A DNA stretch of 64,000 bases from assembly GCF_000208865.1 (NCBI RefSeq), contig NC_018388.1:248001-312000 (forward strand), written 5' to 3'. Positions 26,036 to 35,538 of the stretch are shown here, one piece after another (position 1 is the first letter of the stretch; the number at the start of each line of letters is the position of its first letter). The notes below the pieces were generated by a model that saw nothing but the letters and a program-made list of their open reading frames with translations, was not told the DNA's origin and did not search any database. This stretch comes from Neospora caninum Liverpool (Eukaryota; Apicomplexa; Conoidasida; Eucoccidiorida; Sarcocystidae). Made by a program: the position numbers and the translations under genes.

Positions 26036-27334
26036 TCAGTCTCTTTTTAGTTGCATAAGAGATATGCACATGGGCAGCTCGCTGACAGATTCAAAAATGC
26101 GGCTGTAGCGGTGGTCAGCGAGGCCTGCTCTGGCAGCGGCGCCATTCGTCCTGCAAACTTCTTTCCAGCCGGAAGCATCTGCCCACTTCGCCACGTCGGC
26201 TGGCAAGAAACTCCACTTCTCTGGTGCATGTGTTATCAGATGACGCATTCGCTTCAGGGGCCCCCGCCGCCACTGCGCGCCTCCCCATCGTGCCCCTGCT
26301 TCTCGCCTTTCGTCCTGGGACTTCTTCTCGCTGGTGCCTGTCTCTTCTTCGTCGTCATCGCTCGAAACATCGTCGATCAGGTAATCCAGAAGAAGGTGCA
26401 CCTCGGCCCCTGCTTTCCCCTTGTTCCCTTCTCCGGAACCACTAAGAAAAAATTCACGTATATCGTCCAGCATATGGCTCAACTCTTCTATTGGTACATA
26501 CGGACTAACCCCTTCCAAAATTACTGCCGTATTGACATCATGTCGAATTCCCCGTCGCAGTTTCTCTTCAAAACGGTCGTGCTGTAAGTCGCATGGAATG
26601 AATCGGAGCGTTCTGTAGCCGTTGAGCAGGTCTTCCCCCGTGAGAGAACTTAGAAGGTGTCTACACTTTTGCTGCTGGACATGATGCAGATCCATTTCAA
26701 TAACGCAAACATCTTTGTGTTTTATGAGTTCGGCGAACCGATATGCACGAGTATCGAAGCCGGCTCCGATTATAAGAACTTGTCGCACGCCTTTCTTTTC
26801 CACAGCCCACTTGAAAAATGATTCAAAGTGGGCAGTCCTTATTGCGACGTATCCCCAAAGTTGGAGAAACACGCGAGACAATTCCGAAACAAAGGAAAGT
26901 TCGTGACATAATCTCGAGCACAGGTAAACAACTTCTGCATGCCAACTAGGGAAAAAGGACATGAACCTCAAGACGCATCTTACTAACAACACAGGACCGA
27001 GGCCTATCAAAAATCGCCTCTCCGAAGAATCGTGGGCCAGGGGGAAGTGATCAGGAAGGTAAGGACATACAGATGCTTCTCGTGACTTGTTTTTCTTACG
27101 ACCTTGCTCTTCCTTTCCAGCCGCGGAAATCGGCGATATAAATGTTGACAAGAAGCGCATACGCGCCACATGGCCAGCATTCCATGTTTTGTCTTCAAGC
27201 AGGGACGCGAAGAAAGTTATTACATCCTCAGCAATGCGCACGATACCAAGAAGGATAGTCATGCCTACGAGAGCCAAGCCACCTTGTAGGCGGCGGGCGA
27301 TGTGTTGCAACGAGTTTGAAGAAACACCCTTCAT
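26036..27334 (-). CDS. SAM-dependent methyltransferase, LCM/TIGR00027-like
   Basis: An intronless 432-aa protein. Seen: SAM-binding motif I VLIIGAGFDTRAYRF (186-200), the acidic motif VIEMDLHHV (211-219), FIPCDL (245-250), VILEGVSPYVP (271-281) and HLLLDYL (313-319), in the order and spacing of the leucine-carboxyl-methyltransferase superfamily. The GAGFDTRAYR form is closest to the bacterial TIGR00027 branch common in actinobacteria, whose substrates are mostly unknown; eukaryotic LCMT1 methylates the PP2A C-terminal leucine. Two hydrophobic stretches, about 18-48 and 108-128, suggest membrane association. Residues 321-350 are an acidic, charged insertion. The frame is open further upstream, but the first ATG is at 27334. 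The acceptor is unknown. An intronless gene among intron-rich neighbours, with a bacterial-type motif set, fits lateral transfer, which is inference. Confidence 0.82.
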   Translation of the reverse strand: MKGVSSNSLQHIARRLQGGLALVGMTILLGIVRIAEDVITFFASLLEDKTWNAGHVARMRFLSTFISPISAAGKEEQGRKKNKSREASVCPYLPDHFPLAHDSSERRFLIGLGPVLLVRCVLRFMSFFPSWHAEVVYLCSRLCHELSFVSELSRVFLQLWGYVAIRTAHFESFFKWAVEKKGVRQVLIIGAGFDTRAYRFAELIKHKDVCVIEMDLHHVQQQKCRHLLSSLTGEDLLNGYRTLRFIPCDLQHDRFEEKLRRGIRHDVNTAVILEGVSPYVPIEELSHMLDDIREFFLSGSGEGNKGKAGAEVHLLLDYLIDDVSSDDDEEETGTSEKKSQDERREAGARWGGAQWRRGPLKRMRHLITHAPEKWSFLPADVAKWADASGWKEVCRTNGAAARAGLADHRYSRIFESVSELPMCISLMQLKRD

Positions 27335-30300
27335 TTGAACACGACAAAAAGCCACCGCGAAAAGACTGCTCTGTGACAAAAAGTAAGAGAGCCAAGTCGA
27401 AAAGAGGCGCCTCACACATACAGTCAAAAACCGAGTCCGCTCTCAAACCGGCTCCTGCACCGGGTTCCGAACGTAAATTGACGGCTCTGAGAGCCTGCTG
27501 AAATCTTACCAATGTTCCTGGCAAAAGATCTGACACGATATTTGCGTGTCCACGACGTCACGGACAAAATGAAGGTGGGAGGGTGGTGGTGCTGCTCGTC
27601 CTCGTCGGCAACATGTCCCAGTTAACGCGAAGAATACGCAGGTGCCCTGTTACTGCCTAACACGTGTAGCAGAAAAACCCGCTGTGTTCTAGAGCGGCTA
27701 GCCAGAGTATCACCGGTGCGTGAACAACATTGGCGCTTGTCGCAAAATCCACTTAAGGTCATTCTGTAGTAAAGCTCCGTGTTGAAATACTGTGTGCAGT
27801 GCCGTGGTTGATATTCACTAGTTTTTGACTGGGAAGGCAATGTACCAAAAAGTGTCTCGGGTCTATTGTGAATCAACTTGGACAGATATATAATGAAGTC
27901 GGCTACGGAATCTACCGATTTGGGGAGGCGATATCCACGGCAAAATGCAACAAATGTCGCGATTGTTCGATGTCATTTCCTTCAATTAGTGTGCATATGC
28001 ACTCCGGCCGCCATCCAGAGGGACACCTGACACAGTGCATAACATGGACTGCAAGGCGGACAGGCTACATTCCTCATAATATGGGACCGTATGCTCTTTT
28101 TGCTTTCGCTGCCTCACGGAAGGCCTCTGTGTCAGCCTCCGTGTGTCTGCTTCATTGGACCAGGCGTATGTTGTCCAACTTTCCGCCTCCAGTCAGGAGC
28201 AATCTGCGTGGCGGTAGCTTCCTCTGTATGGAGAAACGGAGAGTCGGGGCCAGCTAAATGATTTGTCGATCAAACAATGCGGCACCCTGGCCGTTCACCG
28301 TGGCGAACAACAAACCAGGCTATATCCGCTAACAGAAGAAGTACACCGGGGCTGCCCTGAAGAGATGAATTGACACCGGTGCTCAGTCTATGACTTGTGC
28401 CGTGTCGATGTGAAATCAGCCGGGCGCCGCACCCCCGGGCACAGCCAAGAATCGCTGCAATCTTTAGAGGCTCAGAGAATTCCAACGCTATAGACACATC
28501 CAAAGATTACACCAGATGATATGTAGACGTCCAGCTGAAGCATTTGTGTTCAAACTTCCCCAGGCAGCGGCGGGACAATAAACCTACGTGTGTATTCTGA
28601 TAGATCCGCGGCACGTGTCGACTCGTATAGTCAGTAAAGCCAGTGTACACATATCACTTCCTTGGGTAGGCAGCACTGTTCACTTCTAGTTTGTGAGTAT
28701 CGCCAGGTACATTTCACCTGACGGAAGAACCGCAGCGCTTGCAACCCGCCCCGCAGCAGCTTATCGCGTATCAGCAAGATCTGAAGTGACTCGGCCATGA
28801 CGCTGCATGGGGGAAATGCGTCGCACGTCACTGGTACGGGCCCGATTACTGTGGAAAAAAAGCTCCTGAGAAGCGCACGTTCTTCTCAAACTGGCAAGAC
28901 ACAGTGGAAGTTGCGTCCACTTGGGAAGGCACTTTCCCGCGACAAGATGGAAAAGACCAACAATCCATTCCAAAGACGGCCCACTGCGCTAGCCATTCAA
29001 TATGGTGCACAGCAGGAAAACTATCAGTCTGATGTGTACCGGCTTCGACGCAAAGTCAACGGAACGAGACTACTAGTGTTCAGGCCAATGTGTGGGCGTC
29101 GGCCCTCGTGGGACCTCCAAACCGCACCATCACGAGGACTGGTAGCGATTTACCCGAAGCAATTACGCCAGGAAACTCGCTCTGCTGTGCGCGAGACACA
29201 TGTCTCACCCCAGAGATAGTCGTCGCACGTTTCCTCGTGGGGAGTGAAGTATGTTCGTGGTCTGCAGTCGTGATGTCTTTTGCTAGAGGCAAGCGTCGGC
29301 GTCTCGTTTTGTCCACTAAGAACCAACCTCCGGCCTCTAGGAAAGTTGTCGAGACAGGACAGATCAAGTGCCTGCGAACGTTTTCCCAAATGCTTTATAG
29401 CCACGTGAGGGCCCGTTCGCGCAACGACTGACCAGTGTTTGAGGGCACTTGTCTCTCTGTTCACCCACGGTGACCATCAAGACCAAACACGACTGTCGGT
29501 TAGATGTGGTTGGGTTACAATGCGGGCTTTCGTGGCGCCCGTAAAAAGTGATTCCGTGACCCCTCTTACACTTTCAGTAGCACGCGCCACACGGGAGACG
29601 GCTGCTGAAACGATCAAAATTTGGGGGGAGGGTGGGGGGGTACGTGTCCTCCTCTTTTCTCCCACATCGCTATTCACCAGCGTGAGAATCTTCTGGTGTG
29701 ACGGCGCGCAAACGCGAAGTGTCCCACCACGCGGCCACGTCCTGGTCCGTACCTCTCTCTCAGGGTCGTTTGGAAAAATGTCAGTTTCCGCCTATGTGCG
29801 TTTTAGTTATGTGGTTTCTGGTCCGTGCAGTTCACTGCGGCAGGCGACGTATTCCGATTTCTCTGCTGCTTGTCAGTCGACAGCATTGCGATCCGGTTCC
29901 CGTGTTTCCCCTCGCCTTCGGCTCAGTCCGTCTGTTAAGATTGCGGCAATTCTCTAGCTACTTCTTGGAGCGCAGGCGAGGATTCCGTGCGAGAAGGCTA
30001 TTTTGCTTCGTCTCTCGTGACATTGTTGTCCAGGCGAAGTCCCTCAGTAAAAAAATCCAGTTTCCATCCTCAATCGATAGCCTGCGTTCAGCTGATCCCG
30101 TGGGCGTCCCCCACACCGTTCCTTCGCGACAGCACAGCAGCCGACTCGTGCTTTAGGCGCAGCCGTTCAAAAACGGACGGCTTTTTGGCGCTCACCTGAC
30201 TCGCTTTAACGCACGCAAAAATACATATATAGTGTGCGTGTCATTCGTCGCGTTTATGTCCAGATCTGGTTTTCGAAAGTGGCCTATTCGTCCGTCTTCG

Positions 30301-30349
30301 CGAACACCTCCAGCTGGTTTCTGGAGGTCCTCTTGTTCCCGTTTCCGTC
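27335..30349. other. 3.0 kb divergent intergenic region
   Basis: Lies between the methyltransferase (-) and the Trp-rich repeat gene (+), which point away from each other, so it should carry both promoters. Several frames of 60-170 codons occur, none with a domain or convincing splice chain. Pyrimidine-rich sequence precedes the start at 30350, as in many coccidian 5' leaders. Confidence 0.4.
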
Positions 30350-32941
30350 ATGAATCCCTCGAGCGATTCTTCTGTCTGTGAACCGACGAGTCAAAAGATG
30401 GTGTCAGAGGCACCAGGCGTACCGTCTTCGCCCTCCACAGAAGTGAGGACTGCGGCGTTGAAGGCGTGGCGAGCATGGCGGAAGGACAACAAAGGCCCGC
30501 TGGAAGAGGTATTGCAGAACCCTGCGGGGTATAGTCTCTACAAGGCGATGAAGGCCTCATCTGGAGGCCCCGTCCCAAACACTTTCCAGCAGTGGCTGCA
30601 ACAAAATGAACACGCGAAAAGATGGCTGACATGGCGCCAGGGGTGTCCGGGTCAGCTGCGGGACGTTTTGGCAGATCCAGAGGGCTGGCGGCTCTTTTCA
30701 ACCATGAAACGTGAAAAGGGCCAACCGGTTCCCGAAACGTACGAGGAGTGGCGCGACTTGCCTGAGCACAAGATCGTCGCGAGCAGGCGGACGTGGTCAG
30801 CCTGGCGCCGCGCACATCCTGGTCCGTTGGCTGCTACCCTGGCGGATCCTGAAGGCTGGGCTCTCTACCGTCAAATCAAAGTGTGGGACGGGAAAGATGT
30901 TCCAGAAAGGTATGAGGACTGGGTGTCTCACCCAACTGTCCGGAAGCAGGCAGCCATGGAGGCCTGGACCCAGTGGCGGCACGAGCATGCCGGCCAACTG
31001 TCGAAAGTTCTCGCCGATCCGCAGGGATGGGCTCTATACAAAGCGATGGTCGAGTGTGGCGACAAACGCATCGAGGCTACATATGACGAATGGATGGCGA
31101 AACGGGACGCCTCCCCGACGTCCTGGGCTGTGTGGCGCAAATCACACCGCGGCCCTCTAAACGAGGTCTTGAAGGATCCGGCTGGATGGGCGGCTTTCAC
31201 AGCGTACAACACCAAGAAAGGCGTGTCTCTGCCGGCGACTTACGAAGAGTGGGTACAATTGCCCGAGCAGCAGAAGGGGGCTGCGTCTTTCAAGTGGTCG
31301 TCCTGGCGGAAGGCGCACAAGGGTCCCCTTGCGGAAGTTCTCGCGGATCCGGAAGGCTGGGCTCTCTACGTGAACATGCTGGAGAAAGGCTCACACGCCC
31401 GTGTACGCTCGTCGTACTCTGAGTGGCTCGAAGCCTACCGAGCTGCGAAGAGCCCCGGGAGCAGCTCGGCGCAGTGGCGCCAGTGGCGAAAGGCCCACGA
31501 AGGACCGCTGGAGGAAGTTCTCGCGGACCCCGAAGGGTGGAAGCTGTACGCTGCGCACATGCAGCGCGGAGGCCGTCGGGCGTTTCCGTCCGACTTCACC
31601 ACGTGGCTCGAGGCGCACCAAGCAGAAGCCAAGTGGACGGAATGGCGCCGCGCGCATGCGGGCCCTCTGAATCGGGAGTTGGCCGATCCCGAGGGCTGGG
31701 AACTGTTTCGAATGCGCAGCTCTGCGCGAGGGAACGCGGCTGTGCCTGCGACGTACGCGGAATGGATGAAGCTTCCCGAACAGCAGGCCTTCGTCGCGGT
31801 CGAGGCGTGGGGGGCGTGGCGCCAGGCTCACCCTGGCCAGCTGAAAGACGTTCTTCAGGCAGACGGGAACGGATGGATTCTGTACCGCACCATGCTTCGC
31901 GCAGCGGGGATCGAAGTCCCAGACGACTTGGCCGCGTGGCTCCAAGACTCGGGCAAATACGTCAAGCTCGCCTGGCAGTCCTGGCGCGACAAGCACAGGG
32001 GCCCGCTGCGGCGTGTGCTGGCAGATCCGCTAGGCTGGCTGCTGTACAAGAGCGTGGTGGAGAGTTCTGGGGCGTCGATCGAAGAGACCTTTGAGGCCTG
32101 GGCGCAAAGCAAGGGGCCGTCCGGGAACGAGTGGATCAACTGGCGTCGCCTCCACAAGGGCCCTCTGCACGAAGTGCTTCGGGACCCGGAAGGTTGGAAG
32201 CTGTATCGCGAGAACCTGCTTCGCAAGAACGTCTCGGACGTGCCTCAAACCTTTGAGGCGTTTCTGCAGCAGCCAGACCAGCAGAAAGCGGCGGCGACGT
32301 CCAAGTGGTCCTCTTGGCGACGGGTCCATCGAGGGCCCCTCGTCTCGGTTCTCGCGGACAAAGAGGGCTGGGAGTTGTATGTGAACATGATGGAAAAATT
32401 AGGGCATAAAATCTGCTCTTCATTCGATGAGTGGTGCTCCTCCGCGCAGATGCACAAAGGTCGCGCGGCACGCGAATGGCGTGCCTGGCGACGCCTGCAC
32501 AAAGGCCCGCTGGTTAACGTTCTCGCCGACCCGGAAGGCTGGGCTCTGTACAAAGCCTGGACGGCCGGTTCGTCCAACCGCGTTGCGCACGAGTCCTACG
32601 AAGAGTGGTGTCTGCAGAAGGAAAAGGGTCGCGAGTGGCGGGAGTGGCGCGCGAAGCATCCGGGGCAGTTGAAGACGGTGCTTGCTGAAGGCGAGGGATG
32701 GGAACTTTTCAAAAAGTACAACGAGGCACGAAATCGCCCAGTCCCCGCGAGTTTCGCAGACTGGCTCGAACAACAGCAACAGGAGCACCAGGTGGAGAAA
32801 GACGCGTGGATTGCTTGGCGCAAAAACCACACAGGCAAGCTAGCAGACGTCCTGGCGGATCCCGAGGGATGGCAGCTCTATCGTAGAATGAAGGAGACAG
32901 CTCGCGAGCCGGTGCCGGCCTCGTATGCGGAGTGGCTGTAG
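30350..32941 (+). CDS. Protein of 15 Trp-rich ~56-residue repeats, function unknown
   Basis: A single-exon frame of 863 aa that I do not recognise. After a 39-residue Ser/Pro-rich leader the whole protein is 15 tandem repeats; the first Trp of each is at 40, 92, 149, 206, 259, 316, 376, 429, 487, 542, 595, 653, 710, 763 and 820. The approximate consensus is W-x2-WR-x2-H-x-GPL-x2-VLADPEGW-x-LY, then about 15 variable residues, then VP-x-(T/S)-(Y/F)-x-EW. Conserved Trp, Arg, His and the DPEGW turn suggest each unit is a small helical fold, together a solenoid. There is no signal peptide, membrane segment or catalytic motif, so an intracellular scaffold or binding protein is the safest guess. 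The paired Trp recalls Sfi1 centrin-binding repeats, but length and consensus differ. The gene stops cleanly after repeat 15. Confidence 0.88.
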   Translation: MNPSSDSSVCEPTSQKMVSEAPGVPSSPSTEVRTAALKAWRAWRKDNKGPLEEVLQNPAGYSLYKAMKASSGGPVPNTFQQWLQQNEHAKRWLTWRQGCPGQLRDVLADPEGWRLFSTMKREKGQPVPETYEEWRDLPEHKIVASRRTWSAWRRAHPGPLAATLADPEGWALYRQIKVWDGKDVPERYEDWVSHPTVRKQAAMEAWTQWRHEHAGQLSKVLADPQGWALYKAMVECGDKRIEATYDEWMAKRDASPTSWAVWRKSHRGPLNEVLKDPAGWAAFTAYNTKKGVSLPATYEEWVQLPEQQKGAASFKWSSWRKAHKGPLAEVLADPEGWALYVNMLEKGSHARVRSSYSEWLEAYRAAKSPGSSSAQWRQWRKAHEGPLEEVLADPEGWKLYAAHMQRGGRRAFPSDFTTWLEAHQAEAKWTEWRRAHAGPLNRELADPEGWELFRMRSSARGNAAVPATYAEWMKLPEQQAFVAVEAWGAWRQAHPGQLKDVLQADGNGWILYRTMLRAAGIEVPDDLAAWLQDSGKYVKLAWQSWRDKHRGPLRRVLADPLGWLLYKSVVESSGASIEETFEAWAQSKGPSGNEWINWRRLHKGPLHEVLRDPEGWKLYRENLLRKNVSDVPQTFEAFLQQPDQQKAAATSKWSSWRRVHRGPLVSVLADKEGWELYVNMMEKLGHKICSSFDEWCSSAQMHKGRAAREWRAWRRLHKGPLVNVLADPEGWALYKAWTAGSSNRVAHESYEEWCLQKEKGREWREWRAKHPGQLKTVLAEGEGWELFKKYNEARNRPVPASFADWLEQQQQEHQVEKDAWIAWRKNHTGKLADVLADPEGWQLYRRMKETAREPVPASYAEWL
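30467..32938 (+). repeat. Coding tandem repeat array, 15 units of 156-180 bp
   Basis: The DNA behind the 15 protein repeats. Unit spacing in residues is 52, 57, 57, 53, 57, 60, 53, 58, 55, 53, 58, 57, 53, 57. Units are diverged at nucleotide level, so the array is old. Linkers of the type LPEQQ recur at every third unit (units 2, 5, 8 and 11, with a Gln-rich relic in 14), showing growth by duplication of three-unit blocks. Confidence 0.85.
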
Positions 32942-33696
32942 GCGGGAACGTCGCCCGGCCCCAAAAAGACGTGTCAGGCGTAGACGGCGGTTTTTTCCGG
33001 CGCACAATGCGTGCGCAAATTCAGTTCTGAGGGTATTAAAACCGTGAAGAAAGACGGGGGGAGTTTTTTTGTCATCGGGACGCACGGGGAATTCCGCTTT
33101 TCCGTTTTCAGTGGAGAAACGCGGAGTGGCATGGAGCTGGGAATGTGCGAAACGATGGGGCAATAGCAACAGTTGTGTGTTGTGTTTCTCTGGCCGTGCC
33201 GCGGTGAGCGTTTTCCTCCGTCCTCTTTTTGCTCACATGCCTCTAGAATCAGGTAGGCTTTTTGCCAGGGATCTTTGTGAGCGGTGTTTCCTGTGCAGCT
33301 CTTTGGTCTATAAGAACGCTCCGTGAACAATTCAATGTGAATTGTATAGACTAGCTCCTCTGTGTTGTAAAGCGGAAACGTCGCTTGTATCTTGCTGTTT
33401 TAGGTAATCGTCACTGTTTTTCACCGGTGCGAAATCCAGGTTACAGATCATGGGAAAGGGTAGACGGGCATGTCCTGTCAAAAGTTTGCAAACAATCTTC
33501 CGCGTGTCGCCGACATCCAAACGCGCTTCAGTGAGCGTGACCGGCTCAAAAGAGCCCAAACATGCGGTGATACTGCGTGAAGTGGACCGGTCGTATATAA
33601 TGCTGATACGCCAGCAGCCTGGGACGTCGAGCGTTAAGCGAATCAGTACACTGACAATGCTTTCTATAGATATATCCGAGTTACTACACTGAAGTC

Positions 33697-33739
33697 ATAT
33701 ATATATATATATATATGGTGTATATATATATATATATAT
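33697..33739. repeat. (AT)n microsatellite, two blocks
   Basis: Two (AT) runs of about 19 bp each, separated by the short interruption GGTG, in the convergent spacer after the Trp-rich repeat gene. Confidence 0.9.
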
Positions 33740-34578
33740 GGTGCTGCTTGCGGCAAGCGGCGCATGCGAGGGTCGGCGGATGCATGCACCACTGTAGACG
33801 GCTCGATAGCATCGTTGGCGCCGCTTCGGCAGGACATACCCCCAGCCGCTGCTGTGTCTCGTGGGCCGTAGAGTCACTTTAACAGAATTGGGGCAATTTT
33901 TTGCCATGCCACCCTTGCGACAGTGTTGCAATTCATTCCCCTCGCGGCACTTGTAGCCTTCACGAGGAGCCCACTACCGGGTATCATTTCTTTCAAAAAG
34001 ATGTGCTCTGTACGGTGCCGAAAAGAACACCGAATGGACTGACCATCGTTTCCATGGGGAATACACAAAAAATAGCTGTAACTGGACTCGCAGCTACACG
34101 AATAAAAAAGAGCAGCATACACCCTAGCCTGTGCACCACCTTTACACCCCTAGAATAGAATCAAGACCAAATCTTCCTTGAGCGGCTCGACAGGCACTAT
34201 AGATAGCGTAGGTTTGCATACCCAATCATATGCGTGTCCGCTCTCTGAAAACGAGAGACTCAAACGGGGGAGTAGTACAATCGCTCACGATCAGAACGGT
34301 TTCTGCGGGTTCCCGGCGAATACTCGTCAAAACCAGGAATCCCCATATCTGCATCTCCTGGGCCTACACAGAAAAGAACAGCAAGGACGTGCCTCTGCAT
34401 GTTCGGTCGAATTCTCGACATGTACGTCGCTGGTGGAATAGCACTACCTATAATAATCAAAACGATCTTACTATACACCCAAATCACCGCGGACAAGCTA
34501 CTCATGTGTCACGTGCCAAGTCCGCTGAGCGGCTGCCAGCACAGAGACTCCAGCTACGATGTGCATGCATTCATGCAT

Positions 34579-34616
34579 GTATATATATATATATATCTTC
34601 TATAAATATATATTGT
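34579..34616. repeat. (AT)n microsatellite
   Basis: An imperfect AT dinucleotide tract interrupted by CTTCTATAAA, about 960 bp from the 3' end of the secreted-protein gene. A TGCATGC palindrome lies just before it at 34562-34568. Confidence 0.85.
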
Positions 34617-34925
34617 GAGACCTTCTAGTACCTCTGCACAGATAAACATATGGTCGCCTACGTACACGCCTATGTGTATTAATATACACGCGAAAGCGTG
34701 CGCATACAAACACATACATATGCGTTTATAGTTGAGGCACTACTTTTCGGCGAGTTGAACCCCTCGGGATGGCCATGTGTCAACGGTGCGGGCGAGCAAC
34801 GGGAATTGCCTTTTATAGGTTGTATTATAATAGTTTTACATATCTATAGTGCCTGTGATACAGATGTAAACTGGAGGCGACCGCCTGTGACTGTCTCTCA
34901 AGGAAGCCGCCTTCAGCTTTACGGC

Positions 34926-34951
34926 ATATATATATATATATATATATATAA
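34926..34951. repeat. (AT)n microsatellite
   Basis: A near-perfect run of about 26 bp of alternating A and T in the same convergent spacer. Confidence 0.88.
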
Positions 34952-35538
34952 CGTGGGCGGCTATGAGCAGCTGACTCGAATAGGGCACGTTCGCGCACCG
35001 CGTACGCGGGTCCATCCTAGCAACGGGAATTCACTCACCTTGACACGATCCTTCGAACGTCATTTCCTCCTCTTTCCAGAACTTCCAACTTCTTCCCCGA
35101 GCCTGCGGACACGCGCAAAATCGGCATTTTCGCGTTACGCACACTGGGTCTCTCGTCCGCGTGCAAAAGAAAGTGCATGAAGGACGCCAAGTAAACCCGC
35201 GTCCTCTGTGCAAACGGCCATCCAAAAGGTGTATGCCTTCGTAGACGCTTCAGTACAGCTGTACAGTATACGGAGATTGGTGCCTGCGAGTCCAGTACAG
35301 TGCGCGACCGCGAAAAAGAAATGAAGAAATGAAGGGGGAGCATGTCGACTTTGTGTCAACGCACCTGACCGTACCTCCACCGGGCCCTATCGAGCGCTGT
35401 ACTGACGGCAACGGACAACCGTCGAAGAGCTGGTGTAGAAATAAGACAAGTCGCCTTTTGCGGTGTTCACAGCCGCGCAAGTTAGCATCCATACGCATAC
35501 ACATCCTTGGAGACAGGACACGGCTGCATGCACACGCT

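Larger units (their letters stand above)
32942..35538. other. 2.6 kb convergent spacer rich in AT microsatellites
   Basis: Lies between the 3' ends of the Trp-rich repeat gene (+) and the secreted-protein gene (-). It contains three (AT)n tracts and AT-richer DNA than the rest of the window. No frame has coding support. Confidence 0.5.
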
